Shown here: one piece after another, positions 36,853-44,610 of the stretch
Numbering within the stretch: the first letter of the stretch is position 1
Layout: every line of letters starts with the position of its first letter
NCBI RefSeq assembly: GCF_009866765.1
Contig: NZ_CP019431.1
Coordinates: 6,034,001 to 6,098,000, forward strand
DNA: 64,000 bases
Source of the DNA: Pseudomonas sp. S35
GTDB taxonomy: Bacteria; Pseudomonadota; Gammaproteobacteria; Pseudomonadales; Pseudomonadaceae
Reading direction: 5' to 3'
The notes under the pieces: generated by a model
Databases searched by the model: none
What the model saw: only the letters and a program-made list of their open reading frames with translations
Told to the model about the DNA's origin: nothing
Made by a program: the position numbers and the translations under genes

Positions 36853-38361
36853 ATGAATAAGTACACGAAGAGGCTTCTCAAATGGACCGTGGCGGCCGCG
36901 TTGCTGGCACCGGCCTTAAGTTGGGCACATGGCGCGCTGGACTTCCCCGCATCACGCGCCGTGAACTGCCAGGCGACCGGAGGTTACTGGCAATCAGAGG
37001 ATGGTTCCTCGATCGTCGACAAAGGCTGCCGAGAGTCAGCAAAGATATTTACTGGCTCGGCCGCGAAAGTATTTGCCGCGCAACAATGGAATGAGGTTGC
37101 ACACATTCCGGAGATTAATAATCCGTCGTTGGATCAGATCAAGAGCATTATCAAGGATGGTCAGATCTGCTCCGCAAATGACCCCAAAAAGGCCAGCTTG
37201 GATCAACCAACACCCTATTGGACGAAGACGGATGTTATTCCTGGGCAATCATTGACGATGCGACTTATCGGCACCGCACCGCATGTGCCGAGCAAGTTCT
37301 ATGCCTTCACCAGTAGGCCCGGTTTCAATACCGCGACGGACATATTGAAATGGAGCGACTTGATCCAACTGGGTAGCGAACAGAAGTTTGAAGTTGTTAA
37401 AACAAATTGGCAGACACCGCCCAGGCTTCCAGGGGCCTCGGGGTTCTTTGATATCGTAAGAACGATCCCCAGTGGCGTTGCGGGTAATGGGCTGATTGTC
37501 GGCATTTGGGTACGCAATGACCCCAATGGCGAGTTCTTCATCTCGTGCTCAGATGTGAGTTACCAAGGCGGCGGCGTGCCTGAAGAACCTCACAATATCG
37601 GCTCGTTCATCACGGCCGATATGCAAACCGTCAAGCGTGGGGACACCGTGCATTTCCGGATCTTTGGTGTCGACCCGGCGAGAACGGAACTGGTCAACAT
37701 CTTTCATAAAATCACTGCGGCCAACGAGGCGGTTGGCCAGTGGGGGAAAGAAATAGCCGATAAAGTCGACCCCTCCATCGCCAAAATTGGCGAGTTGGAA
37801 GGCCAGACGATCACGTTCAACCAGGCCAATCCGCTGATCAACTCGACCTATGTCACCAACAAGGGTTACACCCAGGCCATGTCGATCATTGCAGGTGAGG
37901 ACCCAAAACCGGTGGCACGGATCACAGGCCCGACGACGTTGAAGTCGGGACAAGCCTTTAGCTTCAGCGGAGCCGGATCGACAGGAAGTAAAGGCCCCTT
38001 GCTCTATCTATGGACCGTCCCAGGGATGACTCTTCCCTACAACGAAGTAACCGTCAGCGGTAAGGCCTACAACGTCACCGAGCCGACTGAATTCAAAGTA
38101 CAGCTGCTCGTTCGCGACCAGCAAAACAACGCAGTCGATCAGGCCGTTGTCCGCCTCACCGTTACGCCAGGAAGCGGCGGCGGGGACTACCCGGCTTACA
38201 AAGAAGGCACGCCTTATAAGGCCGGCGATATCGTGACCAACGCGGGCGCAAACTATAAGTGCAAGCCCCACCCTTACACCGCTTGGTGTGCAGGGGCCGC
38301 GCGGGCATATGCGCCGGGTACGGGCTGGGCGTGGAAAGAAGCCTGGGAAGCGATGGAATAA
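36853..38361 (+). CDS. AA10 lytic polysaccharide monooxygenase, secreted, with C-terminal CBM
   Basis: 502 residues. Signal peptide 1-25 (KWTVAAALLAPALSWA) is cut so that His26 becomes residue 1 (HGALDFPASR), the copper-binding histidine-brace start. The second brace His is H144 in GTAPHVPSKFYAF. After the AA10 domain (about 26-225) come GbpA-like module(s), a PKD/Ig-like segment (about 350-440) and a CBM5/12-type chitin-binding tail (YPAYKEGTPYKAGDIVTNAGANYKC, AYAPGTGWAWKEAWE). It oxidatively cleaves chitin or cellulose outside the cell. It sits between pseudopilin genes of a type II secretion operon and is the likely cargo. Its codon use is visibly AT-richer than its neighbours, suggesting separate acquisition. 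Confidence 0.93.
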   Translation: MNKYTKRLLKWTVAAALLAPALSWAHGALDFPASRAVNCQATGGYWQSEDGSSIVDKGCRESAKIFTGSAAKVFAAQQWNEVAHIPEINNPSLDQIKSIIKDGQICSANDPKKASLDQPTPYWTKTDVIPGQSLTMRLIGTAPHVPSKFYAFTSRPGFNTATDILKWSDLIQLGSEQKFEVVKTNWQTPPRLPGASGFFDIVRTIPSGVAGNGLIVGIWVRNDPNGEFFISCSDVSYQGGGVPEEPHNIGSFITADMQTVKRGDTVHFRIFGVDPARTELVNIFHKITAANEAVGQWGKEIADKVDPSIAKIGELEGQTITFNQANPLINSTYVTNKGYTQAMSIIAGEDPKPVARITGPTTLKSGQAFSFSGAGSTGSKGPLLYLWTVPGMTLPYNEVTVSGKAYNVTEPTEFKVQLLVRDQQNNAVDQAVVRLTVTPGSGGGDYPAYKEGTPYKAGDIVTNAGANYKCKPHPYTAWCAGAARAYAPGTGWAWKEAWEAME

Positions 38362-38421
38362 ATCATCGCACCACACACGCATATTCAGTTAATGGATAAG
38401 CGTAAGCGCCAAACGTTATAG

Positions 38422-38437
38422 GGCGCCTTACGGCGCC
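38422..38437 (+). terminator. weak hairpin after the LPMO gene
   Basis: GGCGCC-TTAC-GGCGCC followed by TTATAT. It may attenuate transcription between the LPMO and gspG. No T-run is present, so termination is uncertain. The rest of 38362-38579 shows no gene. Confidence 0.5.
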
Positions 38438-38579
38438 TTATATCGAGCAACGCTACAGTTGAACATGGAGTTGATCTGTACATGTTCCAACGCAGTTCTA
38501 CCGGCGGTGCCCGTCAAACAACGGGCCGGGAGAGTGACACACAACCGCCGTACCTTGGCACTCCCAACAGGGTATCCCC

Positions 38580-39011
38580 ATGCGCGCACGCTCACTTATC
38601 CACAGCCCCCAACACGGCTTCACCTTGCTGGAGCTTCTGGTTGTCCTGCTGATCATCGCCCTGCTCGCCGGCTATGTCGGTCCGAAGATGTTCGACCGCC
38701 TGGAGCTGGCCAAGGTGCAGACCGCCCAGGGCCAGATGAAGTCCCTCGCGGATGCCTTGCACCAGTACCGCCTGGATAACGGCAACTATCCTGAGGAAAC
38801 CCTCGGCCTGGGTGCGCTCACCGAGCGCCCGGCCAATGCAGGCAATTGGCACGGCCCCTATTTAAAAGCGTTACCACCCGATCCTTGGGGCAACCCTTAT
38901 CTGTTCAAGAACCCCGGCACAGCGCCCAACGATGCCGAGGTCATCTCCCTGGGTCGCGATGGCAAGGCGGGCGGTGTGAACACCTACGCCGACATCGTGT
39001 ACGGGCTGTAA
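38580..39011 (+). CDS. gspG: major pseudopilin GspG
   Basis: 143 residues. Leader MRARSLIHSPQHG, then FTLLELLVVLLIIALLAGYVG with Glu +5. The GspG signature follows: QGQMKSLADALHQYRLDNGNYP, then PDPWGNPYLFKNPG and the C-terminal DIVYGL region that binds calcium in the family. It builds the pseudopilus piston of the type II system. The leader codons happen to contain a sixth TTATCCACA (38596-38604). Confidence 0.93.
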   Translation: MRARSLIHSPQHGFTLLELLVVLLIIALLAGYVGPKMFDRLELAKVQTAQGQMKSLADALHQYRLDNGNYPEETLGLGALTERPANAGNWHGPYLKALPPDPWGNPYLFKNPGTAPNDAEVISLGRDGKAGGVNTYADIVYGL

Positions 39012-39017
39012 GCCGTC

Positions 39018-39482
39018 ATGTGCACGCTGCGAGTGGCCTTGGCCTGGCTGTGCCTAGCGGGTGTGGCCCAGGCCAATTGCTGGCAGTTGGCGGCCAGCCG
39101 TTACCACGTCGACCCGCTGCTGCTGTACGCCATCGCCAAAGTGGAGTCCGGCCTCAACCCGCTCGCGCGCAACGTCAACCGTGATGGCAGCCAGGACATC
39201 GGTCTGATGCAGATCAACAGCCGCCACTTGCCCGCACTCGCACAGTGGGGCATCACCGAACATCACCTGATAACCCAGCCCTGTACCAGCGTGATGGTCG
39301 GCGCGTGGATCCTCGCCGGGTTTATCCGCGAACAGGGTTACAGCTGGCAAGCGGTGGGTGCCTACAACGCAGGCGCCAAGGCGGACCGGCAAGGGCGGCG
39401 CTCGCGCTATGCCCTGGCGGTGTGGCGTTACTACGGCGAGTTGCTGCAACAGCGCCAGCAACGGGCGAGGCAAATGCCATGA
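39018..39482 (+). CDS. lytic transglycosylase, VirB1/IagB-like
   Basis: 154 residues. Signal peptide about 1-19 (LRVALAWLCLAGVAQA), then an SLT domain: the catalytic Glu in YAIAKVESGLNPLARN, then DIGLMQINSRHLP and AVGAYNAGAKADRQGR. It would open the peptidoglycan locally to let the secretin/pseudopilus pass. Its stop overlaps the gspF start (ATGA), so it belongs to the operon. A wall-cutting enzyme is standard in type III/IV secretion and pilus loci but unusual inside type II operons. Confidence 0.9.
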   Translation: MCTLRVALAWLCLAGVAQANCWQLAASRYHVDPLLLYAIAKVESGLNPLARNVNRDGSQDIGLMQINSRHLPALAQWGITEHHLITQPCTSVMVGAWILAGFIREQGYSWQAVGAYNAGAKADRQGRRSRYALAVWRYYGELLQQRQQRARQMP

Positions 39483-40663
39483 TCGACATTGACGCTCGCA
39501 TCATCCGCGACGGCCATATGCAAACCCTGCAACTGCAAGCCCTCGACCTTGCCCAGGCGCGCCAGCAATTGCAGGCCGAGGGCGTCCACGTTGTCTCGCT
39601 GAAAGCCCGTCGCTCACTCAAACTGCCCGGCCGGCGCAGTCAGTTCGCCCTGGGCCTGTTTATCCAGGAACTGGTGGTGCTGCTGGACGCCGGCCTGGTG
39701 CTGGTGGAAGCGGTGGAAACCCTGCGCGACAAGGCGCCCGCCGGCATCAACCGGCACGTCATGAGCGACTTGCTCGCGTCGATGTACGAAGGTAACTCGC
39801 TGTCCAAGGCGATGCAGCTCACGCCCCAGACCTTTCCTGCGCTGTTGATCGCCACCGTGGCGTCCTCCGAACACAGCGGCCAACTGGCCGTGGCCCTGCG
39901 CCGCTACCACCATTTTGAAGCCCACCTGGAAACCGTGAAAAAGCGCGTCAGCGGCGCCCTGATGTACCCCTTGGTGGTGCTCAGCGTGGGCGCGTTGATC
40001 CTGCTGTTTTTGCTGTTCTTCGTGGTACCGCGCTTCGCCTCGGTGTTCGACGCGGTCAATGACCTGCCGGCCACCGCACGGTTCATGGTGTGGTGGGGTG
40101 CGCTGGTGGATGCACACGGCCTGGCGTTGCTGCTCGGCCTGGTACTGGTGATCGTCGCCTTGGCGCTGTTGTTGCGCAGCGCTGCCTTCAAGCGGCGCGC
40201 CGCCCAGCTGTTCTGGAAAATCCCCAGCCTGGGCGCCCAACGCACGCTGTTTATCCTCGCGCGGTTTTACCGCACCACCGGCATGTTGCTGATGGGCGGC
40301 ATGCCGGTGGTCACGGCGGTGCAATTGTCCGGTGCGCTGCTGCCCGAAGAGCGTCAAGGCCTCCTGCGCCAGGCCATGACCGATATCCAGGCCGGCCAGC
40401 CGTTGTCCACCGCCCTCGCCCGCCATCAACTGACCACTGCCGTCGCCGAGCGCTTGTTGCGGGTGGGTGAGCAAAGCGGCGAGCTGGCCGCCATGTGCGA
40501 GCGCATTGCGCAGTTTCACGATGAAGCACTGGAGCGGGCCATCGAGCTGTTCAGCAAGGTGTTCGAGCCGCTGTTGATGCTGGTGGTGGGCGGCTTGATC
40601 GGCTTGATTGTGTTCATGCTGTACATGCCGATTTTCGAACTGGCAGGTTCCATCCAGGGGTAG
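39479..40663 (+). CDS. gspF: type II secretion inner membrane platform protein GspF
   Basis: 394 residues. Two T2SSF domains (about 60-185 and 265-385), each with the family pattern (LFIQELVVLLDAGLVLVEAVETL; FYRTTGMLLMGGMPVVTAVQLS). Three membrane segments are visible, near 165-190 (ALMYPLVVLSVGALILLFLLFFVV), 215-235 and the C-terminus (EPLLMLVVGGLIGLIVFMLYMPIF). ATG 39479 overlaps the transglycosylase stop. It couples the GspE motor to the pseudopilus. Confidence 0.93.
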   Translation: MIDIDARIIRDGHMQTLQLQALDLAQARQQLQAEGVHVVSLKARRSLKLPGRRSQFALGLFIQELVVLLDAGLVLVEAVETLRDKAPAGINRHVMSDLLASMYEGNSLSKAMQLTPQTFPALLIATVASSEHSGQLAVALRRYHHFEAHLETVKKRVSGALMYPLVVLSVGALILLFLLFFVVPRFASVFDAVNDLPATARFMVWWGALVDAHGLALLLGLVLVIVALALLLRSAAFKRRAAQLFWKIPSLGAQRTLFILARFYRTTGMLLMGGMPVVTAVQLSGALLPEERQGLLRQAMTDIQAGQPLSTALARHQLTTAVAERLLRVGEQSGELAAMCERIAQFHDEALERAIELFSKVFEPLLMLVVGGLIGLIVFMLYMPIFELAGSIQG

Positions 40664-40667
40664 CGCG

Positions 40668-42305
40668 ATGAGCGACCAGACACAGCAATGGCAAGCGCTG
40701 GCGACACAACGGGGCATGACCTTGGCCAATTACCTGCTGGACGTATTGGATAAGGCACCCGACCAGTTGCACACCATCGCCCAGCCCTTGGGCCTGCTCG
40801 CCATCGCACCGCACGACCTCTCTGAACACTGGCGCTTCGACCTGCTGGCATTGCCGTTGGCGCTGATCCATAACGTGCTGCCTGTGGATAACCACGGCCA
40901 ACCCTGCCTGGTACTGGGCAACCCGTTCACCCTGGCCAGCCGGCACTGGTTGCAGTCGTCCAAAGCGTTGCGCCAACTGCCCCTGGCGATGAGCCTGCCC
41001 GGCGCGGTCAAGGCCCAGCTGACCCTCGCCGAAGCCAGCCAACGGCTTATGCAGCCGTTTGGCGACGACGATGACAGTGCCCATGTCAGCCAGGCAGCCC
41101 AGGAAATTTCCCTGAGCAGCATCGCCCGCGACGACAACCCCGTGGTACGCCTGGTCAACTCCATGCTGTTCGATGCGCTGCAAAGCCGCGCCAGTGATAT
41201 CCATGTCGAAACCACGCCCCAGGGCCTGGTCATCAAATACCGCATCGACGGCGTCTTGCAGCAAATGGGTCAAGCCAGCGGCCTGGACATGGCCGAGCAG
41301 GCGCTGTCGCGGATCAAGGTGCTGTCGGAGCTGGATATCGGCGAGCGCCGCGTGCCCCAGGACGGGCGCTTCAAGATGAAAATCCAGGGCCGCGAGGTGG
41401 ATTTTCGGGTGTCGATCATGCCCAGTATCCACGGTGAAGATGCGGTGCTGCGCATCCTCGACAAGTCCCAGCGCGGCGAATCCCTGAGCCTCGCCAACCT
41501 TGGGCTGGCGGCCGAGACCATTGCGCGCATCCGCGTACTGGCCAGCGAACCCTACGGCATGTTGCTGGTGACCGGCCCCACCGGCAGCGGCAAATCCACC
41601 ACGTTGTATGCCGCCTTGTCGGAGACCAACACCGGCGAGAAAAAGATCATCACCATCGAAGACCCGGTGGAATACGAACTGCCCGGCGTGCTGCAAATCC
41701 CGGTAAACGACAAAAAGGGCCTGACCTTCGCCCGTGGCCTGCGCTCGATCCTGCGCCACGACCCGGACACAATCCTGGTGGGCGAGATCCGCGACGGCGA
41801 AACAGCCGGCATCGCCGTGCAGGCGGCGCTGACCGGGCACCTGGTGCTGTCGTCGGTGCACGCCAACAGCGCGTTCAGTGTGCTGGAGCGCTTTACCTAC
41901 ATGGACGTGGACCCGGCGAGCTTTGTCGAAGCCCTCAACGGCGTGGTCGCCCAACGCCTGGTGCGCCGCATCTGCCCGGACTGCGGTGTGGACGCCGCCC
42001 CCGACGCCGAGATCGTCCACCTCGCCCAGCTGCCCGACACCCTGCTCAAACAGGGCCGCTACCGCGTCGGCAAAGGCTGCGAAGCCTGCCGTCACACTGG
42101 CTATCGCGGCCGACTCGCCCTGGCCGAAGTGCTGACACTGACCGACAGCATCAAGGAAGGCCTGCTCAAGCGCAGTTCGGCGTCCACCCTGCGCGAACTG
42201 GCGCGCGAGGCCGGCCACGTGTTTATCCGCGATATCGCCCTGGCCCATGCGGCCCAGGGCGACACCACTCTCAAGGAGATACACCGTGTCATTTCCCTTT
42301 ATTGA
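40668..42305 (+). CDS. gspE: type II secretion ATPase GspE
   Basis: 545 residues. An N-terminal MshEN-like region (1-130) precedes the hexameric ATPase core. Walker A is GPTGSGKST (303-311), the Asp box is in the EDPVEY region, Walker B is ILVGEIRDGETA (369-380), and the His box is LVLSSVHANSAF. The zinc tetracysteine is CPDC (436-439) and CEAC (471-474). It powers pseudopilus assembly. It starts 4 bases after gspF and overlaps the next gene by 20 bases. Confidence 0.95.
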   Translation: MSDQTQQWQALATQRGMTLANYLLDVLDKAPDQLHTIAQPLGLLAIAPHDLSEHWRFDLLALPLALIHNVLPVDNHGQPCLVLGNPFTLASRHWLQSSKALRQLPLAMSLPGAVKAQLTLAEASQRLMQPFGDDDDSAHVSQAAQEISLSSIARDDNPVVRLVNSMLFDALQSRASDIHVETTPQGLVIKYRIDGVLQQMGQASGLDMAEQALSRIKVLSELDIGERRVPQDGRFKMKIQGREVDFRVSIMPSIHGEDAVLRILDKSQRGESLSLANLGLAAETIARIRVLASEPYGMLLVTGPTGSGKSTTLYAALSETNTGEKKIITIEDPVEYELPGVLQIPVNDKKGLTFARGLRSILRHDPDTILVGEIRDGETAGIAVQAALTGHLVLSSVHANSAFSVLERFTYMDVDPASFVEALNGVVAQRLVRRICPDCGVDAAPDAEIVHLAQLPDTLLKQGRYRVGKGCEACRHTGYRGRLALAEVLTLTDSIKEGLLKRSSASTLRELAREAGHVFIRDIALAHAAQGDTTLKEIHRVISLY

Positions 42306-43011
42306 GCATGTGGTGTGGCTGCACAGCGCCGGCGCCGAGTGGGCCGCACGCACGCGCTGGCTGGGTGCGCCGGTGTGGCGCGCACAACACGCGGGCGAGC
42401 CATTGGAGGCCTGCGCCGCATTGTTGGAACAGGCACCTCGGGGCCGAGTGCGGCGTCTCGACCGGGCCACGGTGCTGCTGGGGTTCCCGCATGTGAACTA
42501 CCTGATGCTGGCCTGGCAAAACGGCCTGTACAGCGCGGCCGATTGGCAGGGATTCGCCGAGGCCACCTTCAGCCAACAGGCCGGCATCGACACCGAGCGC
42601 TGGCAAGTACAGCTCGCCGACAGCCCGTTCGGGCAGTCGCGCCTGGCGGCGGCGACGCCACGGGAGCTGCTGCAAGACCTGCGTGGCCTGTTCACGTTGC
42701 ACCGCTTGCGCCTGGTGAGCTGCACGCCGCTGCTGACGGCAGTGGCGCAGCGGTACTGGCACCAATTGCCCGACGACTGCGTACTGGCGGTGCCCGAAGC
42801 CGACAGCCTGAGCTGCCTCTACCGACAATGCGGCGTGCTCGAGCAGGTGTGTGGCATACCGACCCCGCGCGGCAGCAGCTTGCACGACAACCTGTTTACC
42901 GCCGACCTGCTGGTAGAGCGTCACGCTCGGGTCACGCGGGTCGTCACCAACACTGCTGCGGACAATCGGCTAGGGCCGCTACACCCCTGGCTGGAGGGGT
43001 CGCCACAATGA
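42286..43011 (+). CDS. PilM/GspL-cytoplasmic-domain analogue of the secretion operon
   Basis: 241 residues with no membrane segment. AAGGAG lies 7 bases before the GTG at 42286, inside the end of gspE. The RWQVQLADSPFG, LLQDLRGLFTLHRLRLVSCTPLL and DCVLAVPEADSLSCLYRQCG blocks follow the secondary-structure rhythm of actin-like PilM/GspL proteins, but conserved ATP motifs are not evident. Its position between GspE and a PilN-like protein is exactly where GspL/PilM sits. Function is therefore inferred mainly from context. Confidence 0.65.
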   Translation: MSFPFIEHVVWLHSAGAEWAARTRWLGAPVWRAQHAGEPLEACAALLEQAPRGRVRRLDRATVLLGFPHVNYLMLAWQNGLYSAADWQGFAEATFSQQAGIDTERWQVQLADSPFGQSRLAAATPRELLQDLRGLFTLHRLRLVSCTPLLTAVAQRYWHQLPDDCVLAVPEADSLSCLYRQCGVLEQVCGIPTPRGSSLHDNLFTADLLVERHARVTRVVTNTAADNRLGPLHPWLEGSPQ

Positions 43012-43565
43012 CATCCAGGCTCGCCCGCCGCTGGCAACAACTGCACGCGCCCCAAGCGCCTGGCGTCGATTTCCAGCAGGCCACGCCAACTCATCGGCCC
43101 CTGGTTGCCGTGTTGTGGGCGGTGGCTGCGGCGCTGTTGTTCAGCCTCTGGCAACACTGGCAAGGCATGGAGCAACAGCAACGCCAGACCGACGAACTGG
43201 AGCAGCACTACATCCAATTGACCCGCCGCCAGGAGCAATTGATCCAGGCCGCCATTCGCTTGTCGCCCCAGCAAAAACAACAACTGGCGGTTTTTTCGCG
43301 GCAATCACAAACGCCGTTCGCACTGATGGACGCCGTGGCCCAAGCCTGGTCCAAGGACATCGCCCTGACCCGCGTGGAGGTCAACACCCAGAGCCAGTTG
43401 ATCCACCTGGATCTGGAAGCCAAACGCCTGGCCGATGCCTTTCGCTTTGCCGAACGGCTCAATGCCCAACCTGGCGTCCAGGTGAACCTGCAACACAGCG
43501 CACGCAAGGCCAACGACCCGCAGCACCCGGTGCAGGTCAAACTCACCGTGGGCGCGCAGCAATGA
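43008..43565 (+). CDS. PilN/GspL-C-terminal-like inner membrane protein
   Basis: 185 residues. One membrane helix near 31-49 (PLVAVLWAVAAALLFSLW) is followed by a Gln-rich coiled coil (GMEQQQRQTDELEQHYIQLTRR) and a ferredoxin-like periplasmic domain (DIALTRVEVNTQSQLIHLDLEA). This is the PilN topology. Its ATG overlaps the upstream stop (ATGA). It probably pairs with the PilO-like protein to link motor and secretin. Confidence 0.8.
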   Translation: MTSRLARRWQQLHAPQAPGVDFQQATPTHRPLVAVLWAVAAALLFSLWQHWQGMEQQQRQTDELEQHYIQLTRRQEQLIQAAIRLSPQQKQQLAVFSRQSQTPFALMDAVAQAWSKDIALTRVEVNTQSQLIHLDLEAKRLADAFRFAERLNAQPGVQVNLQHSARKANDPQHPVQVKLTVGAQQ

Positions 43566-44104
43566 CCCTGCCCCCTCTTGCTCGCCACCTGCCACGCTTG
43601 CGCTGGCAGCTGATGCAATGGCAGCAGCGTTTAGGCTTCTGGGGCCTGCTGGCGCTGGGCGTGATGGTGGCCGTGGTGGTGATCGAAGTGACGCTGATTG
43701 CCCCGTCGGGCCGCCACGACCGTCTGCGCCGTGAAGCGCTGCAGGCCGGCATTGCCGAGCAGCCGCAGGACGTGCACATCACCGAACCGGCGACCGTCGA
43801 GCGGCTCCCCAGCGCCGAGGACTTTGCGCCCCGCCTGGAAACAGTGCTTGGCCTGCTCACCCAACACGGCTTTGTGATTGAGCAGACCACCCTGGGCTAC
43901 TCCGCCCCTGGCGACACCGGCGTACAACGCCTGGAGGTGGACATTCCCCTCACCGGCCCCTACACCGTGCTGCGCCAAGCACTGGCCGCCGTCGTGCAAG
44001 AACCGGCCGTGCGTATCGAGCGCATAAGCCTGGAACGCCAGGACATCAGCAGCGGCATGCTGGACATCAACCTCAAGGTGAGCCTGCTGGGGGTGGTCAA
44101 ATGA
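43562..44104 (+). CDS. PilO/GspM-like inner membrane protein
   Basis: 180 residues. A membrane helix at about 25-48 (GFWGLLALGVMVAVVVIEVTLI), a helical linker, then a beta-rich domain (VLGLLTQHGFVIEQTTLGY, GVQRLEVDIPLTGPYTVLRQ) typical of PilO. Overlaps both neighbours by 4 bases. The expected partner is the PilN-like protein. Confidence 0.8.
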   Translation: MTLPPLARHLPRLRWQLMQWQQRLGFWGLLALGVMVAVVVIEVTLIAPSGRHDRLRREALQAGIAEQPQDVHITEPATVERLPSAEDFAPRLETVLGLLTQHGFVIEQTTLGYSAPGDTGVQRLEVDIPLTGPYTVLRQALAAVVQEPAVRIERISLERQDISSGMLDINLKVSLLGVVK

Positions 44105-44592
44105 AGTTGCCCGTGTATTTGCGCGTGCTGCTGTTGCTGACGTTGATCGGCTGCGGCTGGTTGTTCTGGCAGGACTCGGCGCAGCTGCCCGAGGCCCCGT
44201 CAACGCCAGTCGTCAGGCGCCCCGTAGAAACACCGCCAGCCCCCGCACCCGCCGCCGTTACAGCGCAGGAGGCATCGGTCGACCTGTTTCCGGCCCAGAC
44301 GTGGACCCCGGCGCCACCGCCGATACCGGTCGACACCTCACCGCCCAAGCCGCCACCGCTGCCCTTCAGCGTGAGTGCGCAGTGGCGTTACGAAAACCAG
44401 GCAAAAATCGTCGTACTGCGCGGTAACGGACGCCAATACACCTTGTGCAACCGCTGCGCGGTCCCCGGCCGCATCGTGCCCGGCAAAATGCTCGATGCGC
44501 ACTACCGGCTGGACAAGCTGACCGACACCACCGTGGTGCTGACCTACATGCCGCTCAAGCATGCCAGCACTTTGCGGCTGGACACTCACTGA
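44101..44592 (+). CDS. PilP/GspC-like periplasmic connector
   Basis: 163 residues. An N-terminal membrane anchor (YLRVLLLLTLIGCGWLFW) precedes a long Pro-rich linker (about 30-85, PPAPAPAAV, PKPPPLPF) and a small C-terminal beta domain with a Cys pair (LCNRCAVPGRIVPG). The layout of anchor, proline linker and secretin-binding HR-like domain is that of GspC/PilP. It overlaps the PilO-like gene and precedes the secretin by 18 bases. Confidence 0.78.
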   Translation: MKLPVYLRVLLLLTLIGCGWLFWQDSAQLPEAPSTPVVRRPVETPPAPAPAAVTAQEASVDLFPAQTWTPAPPPIPVDTSPPKPPPLPFSVSAQWRYENQAKIVVLRGNGRQYTLCNRCAVPGRIVPGKMLDAHYRLDKLTDTTVVLTYMPLKHASTLRLDTH

Positions 44593-44610
44593 CCGGGGCA
44601 GGACAGGATC

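Noticed and set aside
38596..38604. A sixth TTATCCACA inside the gspG leader
   Set aside because: It lies in coding sequence (Leu-Ile-His-Ser) and a single 9-mer can occur by chance; I did not extend the cluster to include it.
38459..38779. A 106-codon frame between the LPMO and gspG
   Set aside because: Most of it overlaps gspG in another frame and the translation is Pro/Arg-rich; no support as a gene.
40614..42470. A 618-codon open frame on the - strand opposite gspE
   Set aside because: Shadow of gspE, whose Walker and zinc motifs are intact.
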